Shown here: piece after piece, positions 16,401 to 26,917 of the stretch
How positions within the stretch are numbered: the first letter of the stretch is position 1
Layout: every line of letters starts with the position of its first letter
Source of the DNA: Enterobacter sp. RHBSTW-00994
Lineage (GTDB): Bacteria > Pseudomonadota > Gammaproteobacteria > Enterobacterales > Enterobacteriaceae
NCBI RefSeq assembly: GCF_013782625.1
Contig: NZ_CP056199.1
Span: 2,746,588 to 2,810,587 of the forward strand
Reading direction: 5' to 3'
Length of the DNA: 64,000 bases
Position numbers and translations under genes: made by a program
Notes under the pieces: model-generated
What the model was told of the DNA's origin: nothing
Seen by the model: the letters and a program-made list of their open reading frames with translations, nothing else
The model's database searches: none

Positions 16401-19002
16401 AGCGAGAATTAAAACAAAACGTCGTATTTCGCCATTCTGGCTGCTGCCGGTTATCGCCCTGATGATCGCCGGCTGGCTAATCTGGACGAGCTATGAAGAT
16501 CGCGGTAACACCATCACCATTGATTTCCAGTCTGCTGACGGCATTGTTGCCGGACGCACGCCTGTGCGTTTCCAGGGCGTCGAAGTGGGAACTGTTCAGG
16601 AGATAACACTCGGAAAAAGTCTGAATAAGATCCAGGTTCGGGCGAGCATTAAGTCAGACATGCAAGATGCGTTACGTAGCGAAACCCAGTTCTGGTTAGT
16701 GACGCCTAAAGCCTCTCTGGCTGGCGTCTCCGGACTTGATGCCCTCGTGGGCGGTAACTATATCGGTATGATGCCTGGCAAAGGTGAGCCTCAGGACCAT
16801 TTTACCGCGCTCGACACGCAGCCCAAATACCGTCTGAACAACGGTGATTTGATGATCCATCTGCAAGCGCCGGATTTAGGATCTCTCAATAGTGGCTCGC
16901 TGGTCTATTTCCGGAAAATCCCCGTTGGGCGTGTGTATGACTACACCATTAACCCAAACAAACAAGGTGTCACCATCGATGTGTTAATCGAGCGACGCTT
17001 CACGAATCTGGTCAAAAAAGGCAGCCGCTTCTGGAATGTTTCCGGCGTCGACGCGGACCTCAGCTTAAGTGGGGCGAAGGTCAAACTGGAAAGCCTTGCT
17101 GCACTGGTCAATGGCGCAATCGCATTCGATTCCCCGGAGCATTCTGCGGACGCAACGGCTGATGATATTTTCGGGCTCTATGCTGATTTGGCGCACAGCC
17201 AGCGTGGTGTGATCGTAAAACTGGTGTTACCCGATGCTAAAGGGTTAAAAGCCGGCTCGACTCCACTGATGTATCAGGGATTACAGGTCGGGCAACTGAC
17301 CAAAATGACGCTTAACCCTGGCGGTTCTGTATCCGGAGAAATGACCGTCGACCCAAGCGTTGTGGATCTCCTGCGCAGCAACACCCGGTTAGAACTACGT
17401 AATCCTAAATTGTCACTGAGCGATACCAGCATCAGCAGTCTTCTCACTGGTAGCACTTTTGAGTTGATCCCAGGTGATGGCGAACCTACCAGCACATTCA
17501 CAATTGCCCCGGCAGACAAGGCGCTTCTGCAAAAACCAGGGGTTGTGACCGTCACACTCAATGCCCCCGAAAGCTATGGCATTGACGCAGGGCAGCCGTT
17601 GATTTTACACGGTGTCCAGGTCGGCCAGGTTCTGGAGCGTACGCTGACAGAGAATGGCGTAACCTTTTCTGTCGCCATCGATCCGCAATACCGTGACCTG
17701 TTGCATGGCGACAGCAAATTTGTGGTCAATAGCCGCGTTGACGTTAAAGTCGGGCTAGATGGCATTGAATTTCTTGGCGCCAGCGCCAGTGAATGGGTAA
17801 ACGGCGGTATTCGTATTCTGCCCGGTGAAAAGGGGCCGCTACGCGAGAATTACCCGCTGTACGCCAATCTGGACAAAGCGGTCGAGAACAGCCTGAGCGA
17901 TCTACCCACGACCACTCTGACGTTAAGTGCGGAAACACTCCCTGATGTCCAGACCGGTTCTGTTGTGTTGTACCGCAAATTTCAGGTAGGAGAAGTAATT
18001 ACCGTACGTCCACGCGCGGATGCTTTTGATATCGAACTGAACATCAAACCAGAGTACCGTCATTTATTGACGCGCAATAGCGTGTTCTGGGCTGAGGGGG
18101 GTGCGAAAGTGCAACTCAACGGTAGCGGACTGACCGTTCAGGCCTCTCCTCTCTCCCGTGCTCTGCGGGGGGCGATCAGTTTCGACAATCTTAGTGGCGC
18201 AGGAGCAAACCTGCGCAAAGGAGATAAACGCATTCTGTTCCCTTCAGAAACGGCAGCACGCGCCGTGGGCGGACAAATTACACTGCATGCGTTCGATGCC
18301 GGGAAACTGGCTGAAGGCATGCCAATTCGCTACCTGGGGATAGATATTGGGCAGATCCAAAAGCTGACGCTGATCACCGCCCGCAACGAAGTGCAGGCAA
18401 CCGCCGTACTGTACCCGGAATATGTACAAACCTTCGCCCGCACAGGAACACGTTTCTCTGTGGTCACACCACAAATTTCGGCCGCTGGCGTGGAGCACCT
18501 CGACACTATTTTGCAGCCTTACATCAACGTCGAACCCGGCCAGGGCAATGCCCGTCGCGATTTCGAATTGCAGGAAGCCACCATCACCGATTCACGTTAT
18601 CTTGATGGCCTGAGCATTGTGGTTGAGGTTCCGGAAGCCGGTTCACTTAACATCGGCACGCCGGTGCTGTTCCGCGGTATTGAAGTGGGTACAGTAACGG
18701 GCCTGACGCTCGGTACACTGTCCGATCGTGTGATGGTGGCCTTGCGAATTAGCGAACGTTATCAGCATCTCGTACGTAACAACTCGGTATTCTGGCTGGC
18801 ATCAGGCTATTCGCTGGACTTTGGTCTGACCGGCGGTGTGGTGAAAACCGGCACATTCAATCAGTTCATCCGGGGAGGAATTGCCTTCGCGACGCCGCCT
18901 GGCACACCGTTAGCACCCAAGGCGCAGCCAGGTAAACACTTCCTGCTACTGGAAAGTGAACCAAAAGAATGGCGCGAGTGGGGCACGGCTCTGCCGCGAT
19001 AA
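16369..19002 (+). CDS. letB: LetB, seven-MCE-domain lipid transport tunnel
   Basis: LetB (former YebT) forms a hexameric tunnel that spans the periplasm for lipid transport. ATG 16369 ([12 protein letters not shown]) gives 877 residues as in E. coli. One N-terminal membrane helix (about 25-45) is followed by seven MCE repeats, seen as recurring G.PV.F.G..VG.V units such as [54 protein letters not shown] and [13 protein letters not shown]. The start lies inside letA. Confidence 0.97.
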   Translation: MSQETPASPTEARIKTKRRISPFWLLPVIALMIAGWLIWTSYEDRGNTITIDFQSADGIVAGRTPVRFQGVEVGTVQEITLGKSLNKIQVRASIKSDMQDALRSETQFWLVTPKASLAGVSGLDALVGGNYIGMMPGKGEPQDHFTALDTQPKYRLNNGDLMIHLQAPDLGSLNSGSLVYFRKIPVGRVYDYTINPNKQGVTIDVLIERRFTNLVKKGSRFWNVSGVDADLSLSGAKVKLESLAALVNGAIAFDSPEHSADATADDIFGLYADLAHSQRGVIVKLVLPDAKGLKAGSTPLMYQGLQVGQLTKMTLNPGGSVSGEMTVDPSVVDLLRSNTRLELRNPKLSLSDTSISSLLTGSTFELIPGDGEPTSTFTIAPADKALLQKPGVVTVTLNAPESYGIDAGQPLILHGVQVGQVLERTLTENGVTFSVAIDPQYRDLLHGDSKFVVNSRVDVKVGLDGIEFLGASASEWVNGGIRILPGEKGPLRENYPLYANLDKAVENSLSDLPTTTLTLSAETLPDVQTGSVVLYRKFQVGEVITVRPRADAFDIELNIKPEYRHLLTRNSVFWAEGGAKVQLNGSGLTVQASPLSRALRGAISFDNLSGAGANLRKGDKRILFPSETAARAVGGQITLHAFDAGKLAEGMPIRYLGIDIGQIQKLTLITARNEVQATAVLYPEYVQTFARTGTRFSVVTPQISAAGVEHLDTILQPYINVEPGQGNARRDFELQEATITDSRYLDGLSIVVEVPEAGSLNIGTPVLFRGIEVGTVTGLTLGTLSDRVMVALRISERYQHLVRNNSVFWLASGYSLDFGLTGGVVKTGTFNQFIRGGIAFATPPGTPLAPKAQPGKHFLLLESEPKEWREWGTALPR

Positions 19003-19008
19003 TCGACG

Positions 19009-19037
19009 GGCTCCGGTGTCAACGCACCGGAGCCTTT
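19009..19037 (+). terminator. Hairpin between letB and rsmF
   Basis: A perfect 10-bp stem GGCTCCGGTG/CACCGGAGCC (19009-19018, 19025-19034) is followed by TTTG. The weak T tract suggests partial termination or attenuation. Confidence 0.5.
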
Positions 19038-19078
19038 GTGGTACACTGCGTGCCTGATTTATTCCCTTTGGTGTGCCC

Positions 19079-20521
19079 GTGGCTCAAAATTCCGTCTTTC
19101 TTCCCGATCAATTCCTGGCGCAAATGCGCGAGATGCTTCCTTCTCACCTCTCCTTTGATGATTTTGTTGCGGCCTGCCAGCGCCCGCTACGCCGTAGCAT
19201 TCGCGTCAATACGCTAAAAATCAGCGTGGAGGCATTTCTGGAACGGGTATCGCCCTATCACTGGCAACTGACACCTGTTCCGTGGTGTGAAGAAGGGTTC
19301 TGGATTGAACGGGATAGCGAAGACGATCTGCCATTAGGTAGCACCGCAGAACACCTGAGCGGCTTGTTTTATATTCAGGAAGCCAGCTCCATGTTACCCG
19401 TCGCGGCCCTCTTCGCGGAGGGTAATACTCCGGAGCGGGTCATGGACGTAGCAGCCGCACCGGGTTCAAAAACCACCCAGATTGCCGCACGAATGGAAAA
19501 CCGGGGCGCGATCCTCGCGAATGAATTCTCAGCCAGCCGGGTTAAAGTCTTGCACGCTAACATCAGCCGCTGCGGTATTCACAATGTTGCCCTGACGCAT
19601 TTTGACGGGCGAGTGTTTGGCGCGGCATTACCTGAAACTTTCGACGCTATTTTGCTGGACGCCCCCTGCTCCGGCGAAGGGGTGGTGCGTAAAGATCCTG
19701 ACGCACTGAAGAACTGGTCTGCTGAGAGTAATCGGGAGATAGCCGCCACACAGCGCGAATTGATCGACAGCGCATTCCACGCGTTGCGCCCAGGCGGCAC
19801 GCTGGTCTACTCCACCTGCACCTTAAACCGTGACGAGAACGAAGAGGTCTGCCTGTGGCTGAAAAAACAATACCCGGATGCCGTCGAGTTTCTGCCACTG
19901 GGCGATTTATTTAGCTCGGCAAACGACGCGGTAACGCCTGAAGGTTTTTTGCACGTTTTTCCGCAGATCTTCGACTGCGAGGGGTTCTTTGTGGCACGCC
20001 TGCGTAAAACCCGCGCGATCCCTCCCTTACCCGCGCCGACATTCAAAGTTGGTAATTTCCCCTTCACACCGCTTAAAGGACGTGATGCCACACAGGCTGA
20101 AGTGGCGGCAAACAAAGCAGGAATTGTCTGGAACGAAAATCTTCGCCTCTGGCAACGTGACAAAGAGATTTGGCTTTTCCCGGTCAATATTGAACCGCTC
20201 ATCGGTAAAGTCCGTTTTTCACGCATCGGCATCAGGCTCGCCGAAGTTCATAACAAAGGCTACCGCTGGCAGCACGAGGCGGTAATTGCATTAGCGGATA
20301 ATGAAAACACATTCGCTCTGACGCATCAGGAAGCCGAAGAATGGTATCGTGGTCGTGATATTTATCCGGAGAAGGGTCCTTCGCGTGATGAAGTGGTGGT
20401 GACGTATCAAGGCTATCCATTAGGGTTAGCGAAAAAAGTCGGTTCACGACTGAAAAACAGCTATCCGCGCGAACTGGTTCGTGATGGTCGCTTGTTTACC
20501 GGTAACGATCGCAGCGCATAA
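19079..20521 (+). CDS. rsmF: 16S rRNA (cytosine-1407-C5)-methyltransferase RsmF
   Basis: RsmF methylates C1407 of 16S rRNA. The 480-residue protein has the Rossmann SAM fold ([14 protein letters not shown]), the two Cys of the m5C catalytic pair in [10 protein letters not shown] and STCTLN, and the C-terminal PUA-like extension typical of YebU. GTG 19079 (MAQNSV) is chosen to match the E. coli N-terminus; another GTG lies two codons upstream. Confidence 0.96.
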   Translation: MAQNSVFLPDQFLAQMREMLPSHLSFDDFVAACQRPLRRSIRVNTLKISVEAFLERVSPYHWQLTPVPWCEEGFWIERDSEDDLPLGSTAEHLSGLFYIQEASSMLPVAALFAEGNTPERVMDVAAAPGSKTTQIAARMENRGAILANEFSASRVKVLHANISRCGIHNVALTHFDGRVFGAALPETFDAILLDAPCSGEGVVRKDPDALKNWSAESNREIAATQRELIDSAFHALRPGGTLVYSTCTLNRDENEEVCLWLKKQYPDAVEFLPLGDLFSSANDAVTPEGFLHVFPQIFDCEGFFVARLRKTRAIPPLPAPTFKVGNFPFTPLKGRDATQAEVAANKAGIVWNENLRLWQRDKEIWLFPVNIEPLIGKVRFSRIGIRLAEVHNKGYRWQHEAVIALADNENTFALTHQEAEEWYRGRDIYPEKGPSRDEVVVTYQGYPLGLAKKVGSRLKNSYPRELVRDGRLFTGNDRSA

Positions 20522-20624
20522 AAAAACGCATTTTTTTACTGGCGCTTTTGCTCTCCTTGTCTACGCTAAAAATTGTATGCCTGCACTGGTCATACCAGAT
20601 TTTCAGCAAAAACCGGAGAGCATT

Positions 20625-20864
20625 ATGACGAAAACCAGCGTGCGAATAGGCGCTTTTGAAATCGACGATGCAGAATTGCGCGGCGAAACACAAGGTGACC
20701 GAACGTTAAGTATCCCCTGCAAATCTGATCCAGATTTGTGCATGCAACTGGACGCCTGGGATGCCGAGATCAGCATCCCGGCGATTCTTGATGGCGAACA
20801 TTCCGTTCTTTACCGTGAACATTACGATCGTAAGTCCGATGCCTGGGTCATGCGTCTTGCCTGA
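20625..20864 (+). CDS. yebV: Conserved small protein YebV
   Basis: ATG 20625 follows a GGAGAG ribosome site and gives 79 residues, MTKTSVRIGAFEIDD...VMRLA, one longer than E. coli YebV. It is hydrophilic with no membrane segment, and its function is unknown. In E. coli yebW follows; here a terminator and pphA follow directly and no yebW is present. A CTACGCT element at 20560-20566 resembles a sigma-S type -10. Confidence 0.93.
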   Translation: MTKTSVRIGAFEIDDAELRGETQGDRTLSIPCKSDPDLCMQLDAWDAEISIPAILDGEHSVLYREHYDRKSDAWVMRLA

Positions 20865-20873
20865 CCTAAAGAG

Positions 20874-20900
20874 AACCCGCCCAAAGGCGGGTTATTTATT
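20874..20900 (+). terminator. Terminator after yebV
   Basis: The stem AACCCGCC/GGCGGGTT with an AAA loop (20874-20893) is followed by ATTTATT. It lies between convergent yebV and pphA. Confidence 0.75.
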
Positions 20901-21543
20901 ACTGTAGTTGCACCAGTGTCAGAACCCCGCCGAAGACCGCCCCGGTATCGATATAATGCAAATTGTTAAAATCATAACGTTTATCGACAGGCGTATGCCC
21001 AAACCAAAAGTGATCCGCGCCGCTTATCCCCTGGCCTTTCCCAATCATAAACCCCGTTAATCGCTCACGCTCCCACAACACGCGGTGGGTACTGACGGGT
21101 TTGCCCCACGCATACTCCGCAGCAGGGTAATCAGCATGTGCAATCACGTTCAGACCATTTGTACAGGTGATTTCAATAATATGTGGCAATGCCCGACAGG
21201 CAGCCAGCAATATGAATGCATGCTGCTTCTTCTCTTCTTCAAGCGCCGCAAACCACTGCCCGCCATTCATCGCCCAAAGAGCAAAGTGATTATTGGCGAG
21301 GCTATCAAGTGCCATTTGCTCATGGTTTCCCCGGACGGCACGAAACCATTTTTCATGCATGAGCTCCAGACATTTCACGCTGTCTGGTCCGCGGTCAATG
21401 ATATCTCCCACGGAAATAAGCAAATCCTCATATGGATTAAAATGACAGCGCTTTAATTCCTCCATCAGCCACTGATAACAGCCATGAATATCGCTGACAA
21501 CCCAGACGTGCCGCCACTCTTGACCATTGATTCTCTGGTACAT
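20899..21543 (-). CDS. pphA: Serine/threonine protein phosphatase PphA
   Basis: This 214-residue PPP-family metallophosphatase carries the full signature: DIHG (near 18), GDIIDRG (near 46) and GNHE (near 72), plus downstream His ligands in VIAHADYP and FGHTPV. In E. coli PphA responds to misfolded protein and dephosphorylates model phosphoproteins. It is slightly shorter than the K-12 protein. Confidence 0.93.
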   Translation of the reverse strand: MYQRINGQEWRHVWVVSDIHGCYQWLMEELKRCHFNPYEDLLISVGDIIDRGPDSVKCLELMHEKWFRAVRGNHEQMALDSLANNHFALWAMNGGQWFAALEEEKKQHAFILLAACRALPHIIEITCTNGLNVIAHADYPAAEYAWGKPVSTHRVLWERERLTGFMIGKGQGISGADHFWFGHTPVDKRYDFNNLHYIDTGAVFGGVLTLVQLQ

Positions 21544-21722
21544 AGCGCCTCCTCTAAAGCAGTATAGCTACGCACAAAAGACGCGTTCAGAGCGCTGTTT
21601 TTTTGTTGCTTTCCACGAAGCTAAACAAACAGTAAACTAAATGGAAATAAAGATCTCGCCAGTATTAATCCACTTTTGCATGCCCCCTAAAATATACAAT
21701 GCATAAAATCTGAGGTTCTTAC

Positions 21723-22664
21723 GTGTCAAATACGCGCCTGCAAAACGATGCGCCACATTCGCATCGCACAACTATCATTTCCGATCTGGTGAAAGGTAAA
21801 CGGGTTCCAGGCCCCATCTGGCAAAAACGCGAATACCGGTTGAAATTCCTTTTACGCTCTTTGCTGTTCTGGTCGTCAACACACCGTATGCTCGAAGCCT
21901 TGTCTCGTCGGGATGACTTCGACAAGCTGCTGGCATCGCAAATCACGCTGCCGAGTAAAACGCATCGCCAGTATCTTATGCGCGGTATGAATGCTAACGA
22001 TCGTGCGGAAGCGATTGTGAGCCACTATGAATGGATTGACTCACTGAAAGATGCAGAGCTTGTCAATGCGCTGACCAGTCCACAAGAGCAGTCTATCGTA
22101 CAGTTTCACGCCAAAGACGGAGCCTGCTATTCCGTCAACGCAACCAATGCCAGCAAGGCAGAGCGCGAAGGTGAAAGTACATTGTGGCTGCGTGACAACG
22201 AAGACACACTGCTTGCGAGCCTCACCTTTAGCGTTGCCCGTGAAAATGGCCAATCCGTACTGATTATAGGCGGGTTACAAGGTCCTCGCCGTAGCGTGTC
22301 CCGTGACACCATTAAGCTGGCAACCCGCGACTGTCATGGACTGTTTCCAAAGCGTGTGCTGATGGAGGTCCTTTTCCAGCTGGCAACACTCTCAAACATC
22401 AGCGCCATCTACGCGGTGAGTGATGAGGGCCATGTATTTCGTGCATTGCGTTATCGCCTGAGCAAAGGTCGCCATTTCCACGCCAGCTATGATGAGTTCT
22501 GGGGTTCCCTCGACGGAAAAAAACTGTCCACTTTCCGCTGGCAATTACCATTGCAAATGGAACGTAAATCCCTCGAAGAGATTGCCAGTAAAAAACGTGC
22601 TGAATATCGCCGTCGCTTTGAACTCCTGGATGAGATCGAAGCCGCCATGAAATCGCACTTTTAA
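21723..22664 (+). CDS. VirK/YbjX-family (DUF535) protein
   Basis: The 313-residue protein matches the DUF535 family by eye (VirK of Shigella/Salmonella, YbjX of E. coli). Typical segments include HYEWIDSL near the centre, LIIGGLQGPR, DCHGLFPKRVLMEVLFQLA and the C-terminal ISAIYAVSDEGHVFRALRYR. Members affect the cell envelope and virulence, with no settled biochemical role. It starts at GTG 21723. The gene is extra relative to E. coli K-12 at this site, between pphA and the SdsR region. Confidence 0.8.
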   Translation: MSNTRLQNDAPHSHRTTIISDLVKGKRVPGPIWQKREYRLKFLLRSLLFWSSTHRMLEALSRRDDFDKLLASQITLPSKTHRQYLMRGMNANDRAEAIVSHYEWIDSLKDAELVNALTSPQEQSIVQFHAKDGACYSVNATNASKAEREGESTLWLRDNEDTLLASLTFSVARENGQSVLIIGGLQGPRRSVSRDTIKLATRDCHGLFPKRVLMEVLFQLATLSNISAIYAVSDEGHVFRALRYRLSKGRHFHASYDEFWGSLDGKKLSTFRWQLPLQMERKSLEEIASKKRAEYRRRFELLDEIEAAMKSHF

Positions 22665-22688
22665 CCCGGCGTTGTTGCATTTGGCCGC

Positions 22689-22716
22689 GCGTCTCTGTTG
22701 TCTGGAGACGCGAAAT
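22689..22716 (+). terminator. Hairpin after the VirK-family gene
   Basis: The stem GCGTCTC/GAGACGC (22690-22696 and 22706-22712) is followed by GAAATTTAT. The T tract is weak. Confidence 0.4.
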
Positions 22717-22873
22717 TTATCTCCATACTCTTTATTTAATAATAAAAGGGGTGGTTTATAAGAAGTATAAGTTTCTTAATCGACTCCAAAAAACTCCTGA
22801 TTTACAGAACTTGCCATTATAAATGCTATACTTGAAGGTATTTTAGGGGGGTTCTAAAAGGGAGATAACCATT

Positions 22874-24388
22874 TTGTCACAACGCAAGTACATTAGCGCA
22901 ACCATACTTATCATTGTTTGCACAACCTCTATTCTCTCCGCCCTTATTTTACGCGAAGTCCGTAACTTACAAAATTACATGGGCTATATTGCTGAAAATG
23001 GTAAATCAGCACTTTTTCATGAAGAGTTCATTAATCAGAATATTGCATTCAGGCTTTCGAGAGCATTCTCGTCGAAAGCACCACTGGATAGTGATACACA
23101 AAAAAAACTTGCGGAACTTTGCCACCATGTCGAAACAGTGGGGAGTATTTCTGGATTAAACTTAAAGACAAAAAAAGTTGCGACTCTTGATGGCACTCTG
23201 CAGACACGGAACTTATCGTGTGAGCAATGGATTAGCGATATCCCTGCACTTCCGATCCTTCACGAAACTGAGACAAAAACCGCACCTAAATACAGTTTTT
23301 CAAATTACACCGGATACGCTTTCAACAACATTCGGTATTATATTGATCTTGCACATAATTATATTTATATCAATCATCTTGTAGACAGCCGCAACTATGC
23401 ATTTAGCAACTGGTTAGTCGGTGATGGAGATAGTATTAATATTGCGCGTAGTGGTCATACCATCACCATTGATGACTCAGCCCTGAATGACCTTATTCAT
23501 GGTGAAAATATCGTGTCACATATTTACAAAGATGGCTACACCAGGAAAAATATCATCAGCATGCTCACCCCTGTATTTGTTAATAATACAGTCAAAGGAA
23601 TTCTTATTACTGATGTTAATATTAACGATCTGGCGACATCATTTAAAACATTCGACCGCCCCTTACTCTGGAAATTCCTTTCTTTATACGTCACTGATAA
23701 CACAACAGGTGCGGATATTTTATTCCATAAACCCGCGATTAAGTCCATTGATCTAATAAATCATAAAGAAGACATTACAAAATATTATACCCTTCACATA
23801 AAACTCGACGCTATATATATCATTATCAGTAACATGTGGTTGGTTGCATTATATTTGCTAAGTACCTGGTTATTAATTCGGTATACCCAAAAACAACTCC
23901 TGCGTCATGATTCCCTATCAAGGGATAACATCACTGATGCAATGACCGGACTTTATAACCGAAAAGTTCTGACTACTGAGCTGGAACATAAAATTAATAC
24001 TCTGATTGAAAAGAATATTCCTGTTACGGTGGTTGCCATTGATAGCGACGGTCTCAAAAAAATTAATGACACCCTCGGGCATCATATGGGAGACAAAGCC
24101 ATTCAATCCCTGGGCACAGCTCTCGCGCAATCCATTCGTAAAAGTGATTACGGGATACGACTGGGGGGAGATGAGTTCAGCCTGATACTTATCGATTCAA
24201 CATTATCGAAATCGCGGGATGTTATTTCGCGGGCGCAGGATCATTTGCAGGCTATCGATACGGATAAGATTGTCGCCTTCTCATATGGTAGCTATCAGTT
24301 GCACCAGGACGACACCCTGGAAGTCGCCTTCCTGAAAGCGGACGAATTGCTTTATCAGCATAAACGAAATAAGTATGAGGCTCGATAA
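22874..24388 (+). CDS. Membrane diguanylate cyclase (GGDEF)
   Basis: The 504-residue protein synthesises cyclic di-GMP by inference. An N-terminal membrane helix (about 8-28) and a second near 310-330 enclose a periplasmic region of about 280 residues, probably a Cache-like sensor. The GGDEF motif is intact at 431-435, preceded by the inhibitory-site motif RKSD at 422-425, so product inhibition is likely. The start is TTG 22874, with GGGAG about nine bases upstream. The gene is markedly more AT-rich than its neighbours, suggesting transfer. It is not part of the K-12 gene order here. Confidence 0.88.
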   Translation: MSQRKYISATILIIVCTTSILSALILREVRNLQNYMGYIAENGKSALFHEEFINQNIAFRLSRAFSSKAPLDSDTQKKLAELCHHVETVGSISGLNLKTKKVATLDGTLQTRNLSCEQWISDIPALPILHETETKTAPKYSFSNYTGYAFNNIRYYIDLAHNYIYINHLVDSRNYAFSNWLVGDGDSINIARSGHTITIDDSALNDLIHGENIVSHIYKDGYTRKNIISMLTPVFVNNTVKGILITDVNINDLATSFKTFDRPLLWKFLSLYVTDNTTGADILFHKPAIKSIDLINHKEDITKYYTLHIKLDAIYIIISNMWLVALYLLSTWLLIRYTQKQLLRHDSLSRDNITDAMTGLYNRKVLTTELEHKINTLIEKNIPVTVVAIDSDGLKKINDTLGHHMGDKAIQSLGTALAQSIRKSDYGIRLGGDEFSLILIDSTLSKSRDVISRAQDHLQAIDTDKIVAFSYGSYQLHQDDTLEVAFLKADELLYQHKRNKYEAR

Positions 24389-24592
24389 CATGTTGATGAC
24401 ACCATACTCACGCGTCTGTCGGCATATCTTTTGATGCTACGATCAGTCAGCCGCAAAAATTTAACAACGACCCAAAATACCTGGACGCACGCGGTGCAGA
24501 GTGTGTTATGGTTTAGAAAGGATATGGAAGTTTCGAGTAACTTTCAGGGGATTTTAAGTTAACACTGAAAAACACTCTGAAAACAGACAAAT

Positions 24593-24696
24593 AAAAAGAG
24601 ACCGAATACGATTCCTGTATTCGGTCCAGGGAAATGGCTCTTGGGAGAGAGCCGTGCGCTAAAAGTTGGCATTAATGCAGGCTAAAATCGCCTTGC
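24593..24696 (-). ncRNA. sdsR: SdsR (RyeB) stationary-phase sRNA
   Basis: The minus strand from 24696 reads GCAAGGCGATTTTAGCCTGC and continues through the conserved AACTTTTAGCGCACGGCTC segment to the terminator stem GACCGAATAC/GTATTCGGTC and a T run: 104 nt, as in E. coli. SdsR is a sigma-S-dependent, Hfq-bound sRNA that represses ompD, tolC, mutS and others in Salmonella and E. coli. Confidence 0.95.
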
Positions 24697-24702
24697 CTCT
24701 TA

Positions 24703-24709
24703 AGAATAG
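24703..24709 (-). promoter_or_regulatory. Sigma-S type -10 element of SdsR
   Basis: Minus-strand CTATTCT lies seven bases before the SdsR 5' end, close to the sigma-S consensus CTAYACT. Confidence 0.7.
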
Positions 24710-24780
24710 ATGACGACGCCAGGTTTTCCAGTCCGCGACAAACGTGGCCTAAAAAAAAGCGTACGATCATCATCAAAACG

Positions 24781-24823
24781 AAAAAACCGCAGGGCTTTAT
24801 GTAAGCTGTCTGCGGTTTTTTTA
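24781..24823. terminator. Bidirectional terminator for SraC and yobA-yebZ-yebY
   Basis: The stem AACCGCAG/CTGCGGTT (24785-24792, 24810-24817) is flanked by an A run on the left and T7 on the right. Confidence 0.85.
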
Positions 24824-24837
24824 TTGGAAACCTGGTA

Positions 24838-25176
24838 CTAGCAGAGTTTTTCGGCACGCTCGATAAATGGAGCCAGACTCATCTTCTGCCCTGGGTTTGC
24901 AGGGTCATCAATCTGGATAATGCTGACAGGCTTTCCGCTGCTTTTGCCGCTGGCGACTTGTTGCTCGGCGATGTCATTAATCGGATATTGCACCAGCGTG
25001 CTGGGATTTATCGCATACAACGCATGGCCAGGGCGGCAGGTTAACATCACCTCTTCGCGATTGAACGCCCATTTATCTTTACCCACTTCGAAACGGCTAA
25101 CCGTAATCACCTGCGGCGCAGCCAGGGCGCTGCCTGTACAGGCCAGCAATAAAAGTGTAAGTAGTGTCTTTTTCAT
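24838..25176 (-). CDS. yebY: Periplasmic DUF2511 protein YebY
   Basis: A signal peptide ([19 protein letters not shown]) begins this 112-residue protein, followed by a small domain with two Cys ([14 protein letters not shown] and the terminal AEKLC), matching E. coli YebY. It is the last gene of yobA-yebZ-yebY, an operon with copper-resistance-type genes, so a role in copper handling is inferred. Confidence 0.92.
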   Translation of the reverse strand: MKKTLLTLLLLACTGSALAAPQVITVSRFEVGKDKWAFNREEVMLTCRPGHALYAINPSTLVQYPINDIAEQQVASGKSSGKPVSIIQIDDPANPGQKMSLAPFIERAEKLC

Positions 25177-25192
25177 ATGTTATTTAACCTTA

Positions 25193-26062
25193 TCAGAAGG
25201 GTTCCCAGGTTGCGAAAACACTGACGGCTGCCAGCACTATTACCCCAAGCACCACCTCTGCTTGCGTCATCCTGATAAAAATCTGCTGTTCTCGTCCGGC
25301 ATCCGGACGAAAGCGTGGAACCAAAAAATACCGATTCGCCAGCGCAATTGCCACCATCATTACGACCAGCGCACATTTGAACAACAGCAATTGCCCATAT
25401 TCTGTTTGCCACGGTACATTCCAGCCGAGAATGAAAAGCGCATTGATCACGCCAGTCAAGATTACACCCGCCACAGCATAGTGGCCTGCACGTGAGAAAC
25501 GCATCATGGTGTAAATAGCCGCTGTCTGCCAGCGCCCTTTCACATGATGCATACAAAACAGCAAAGGCAGTAACCCACCAAGCCAGGACGCCGCACAAAG
25601 CAGATGAATGGCATGGTTAGCACGCTGCAACCCACCCATCATACCGGTATTCATCGCCGCGTGCCCAACACCAGCCAGCAGGATAAACTGCCCCATCGCG
25701 AGCAATAGCACTCTCGCACCTTTCTGCGGAGCAAGCCATGCCACGCCAGTCATGACCAGAGCCAGGATCATCTGCCACAGCCAGATACTGCCAAATTGCG
25801 TCCCGAGGACACTACGCCAGATATCCGGACGTACCACATCCCCCCAGCCATCCCCCATCTGTCCCCCCTGAAGGGCAAACATCATGATTGCGCTCACCAG
25901 CGTGACAACCGCAGCCACTTTTTGCTGTCGCTGAAAGCGTCGCGTCATAAGGCGATGCAGTGAAGACGGCGCGAACCAGGTGCTGTACAGCGCGTTGCCA
26001 AAAATCAGCATCAGCGCGCCAAAATGTAAAAAGCGCAACGCCACGTAGCTAAGGGCAAGCAT
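25193..26062 (-). CDS. yebZ: CopD-family inner-membrane protein YebZ
   Basis: The 289-residue protein has about eight hydrophobic helices and conserved His in helices ([42 protein letters not shown]), as in CopD copper-transport proteins. It starts one base after the yobA stop, indicating coupling with the periplasmic CopC-like YobA. Confidence 0.93.
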   Translation of the reverse strand: MLALSYVALRFLHFGALMLIFGNALYSTWFAPSSLHRLMTRRFQRQQKVAAVVTLVSAIMMFALQGGQMGDGWGDVVRPDIWRSVLGTQFGSIWLWQMILALVMTGVAWLAPQKGARVLLLAMGQFILLAGVGHAAMNTGMMGGLQRANHAIHLLCAASWLGGLLPLLFCMHHVKGRWQTAAIYTMMRFSRAGHYAVAGVILTGVINALFILGWNVPWQTEYGQLLLFKCALVVMMVAIALANRYFLVPRFRPDAGREQQIFIRMTQAEVVLGVIVLAAVSVFATWEPF

Positions 26063-26063
26063 C

Positions 26064-26438
26064 TTATCTCACGCTAAAGTGATAGCTGCCCTTCGTTTTG
26101 TGCCCATCAACAGACACCACATGCCAGTCAACCTGATACGTCCCCGCTTTCAGCGCCTGCTCAAGAGGAACCACGAGCAGAGTTTTGTCTTTCTCATCAC
26201 GTAAAATCGCCCCGGTTTTGATCTCCTGCTGCTGTTCATTGGTTATGGAGACGCCGCTAAACCCCGGCTCAATACCTTCGGAAAAACTCAGCGTGAGTTT
26301 TTGTGGCGGGGACGCAAGCTGGGCATTGGCTGCAGGCTCCTGTTGTTTAAGGTGAGCATGGGCCAGAGCCTGGGGTATCATCGCGACAGAAACCATAAAG
26401 GACAGTGCACAAATCAAACGGGAAGAGGAGAAAACCAT
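26064..26438 (-). CDS. yobA: Periplasmic CopC-family copper-binding protein YobA
   Basis: The 124-residue protein has a signal peptide ending in ALA and a mature N-terminus HAHL, the CopC-type copper ligand. C-terminal [19 protein letters not shown] holds further conserved His/Asp residues. ATG 26438 is chosen since AAGGA lies nine bases upstream; the ATG three codons earlier touches that site. Confidence 0.93.
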   Translation of the reverse strand: MVFSSSRLICALSFMVSVAMIPQALAHAHLKQQEPAANAQLASPPQKLTLSFSEGIEPGFSGVSITNEQQQEIKTGAILRDEKDKTLLVVPLEQALKAGTYQVDWHVVSVDGHKTKGSYHFSVR

Positions 26439-26575
26439 AGCAATCATTCCTTTTTGTTATGTCTACATGACAGAGGATAACCCTGTATAATAAACGAGTC
26501 GAGGAACATCCTGCGTCTTCTTGTCAACGCCGGATAATCACGGTAACGTTGCCGCCGCATAAAAAGGAGAAGGTA

Positions 26576-26806
26576 ATGAAGATCAATCTGGCCACCCTTC
26601 CTCAGGACGAGATGGACAAAGTGAATGTCGATCTCGCTGCCGCTGGCGTGGCATTTAAAGAGCGTTACAACATGCCCATCGTCGCGGAAGTTGTGGAGCG
26701 GGAACAACCCGCGCATCTGCGTGACTGGTTTCGCGAACGTTTAATTGCACACCGACTCACCTCCGTCACGCTTTCGCGCCTGCCGTACGAACCTAAAGTT
26801 AAATAA
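26576..26806 (+). CDS. holE: DNA polymerase III theta subunit HolE
   Basis: HolE (76 residues) binds the epsilon proofreading subunit in the polymerase III core. The central block [23 protein letters not shown] and the C-terminus LSRLPYEPK match E. coli HolE. ATG 26576 follows AAGGAGAAGG, and gives the family length. Confidence 0.96.
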   Translation: MKINLATLPQDEMDKVNVDLAAAGVAFKERYNMPIVAEVVEREQPAHLRDWFRERLIAHRLTSVTLSRLPYEPKVK

Positions 26807-26917
26807 CCTTAACGACTTGTTACACTTCCTTACGCGGTTTATGGCAGGATAGGAAAAACCTGATTTTTTTAAGGTGTATTCTCAAATCCCTGCGACTCTG
26901 TGTAAAAGGAAGTCACG

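Larger units (their letters stand above)
24560..24825 (+). ncRNA. sraC: SraC (RyeA) antisense RNA, approximate extent
   Basis: In E. coli, SraC is transcribed opposite SdsR from this intergenic region and ends at a downstream terminator. Here the plus strand covers the whole SdsR complement and reaches the strong hairpin plus T run ending about 24823. The 5' end cannot be placed by eye and is given from the known length of about 250 nt. Confidence 0.5.
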
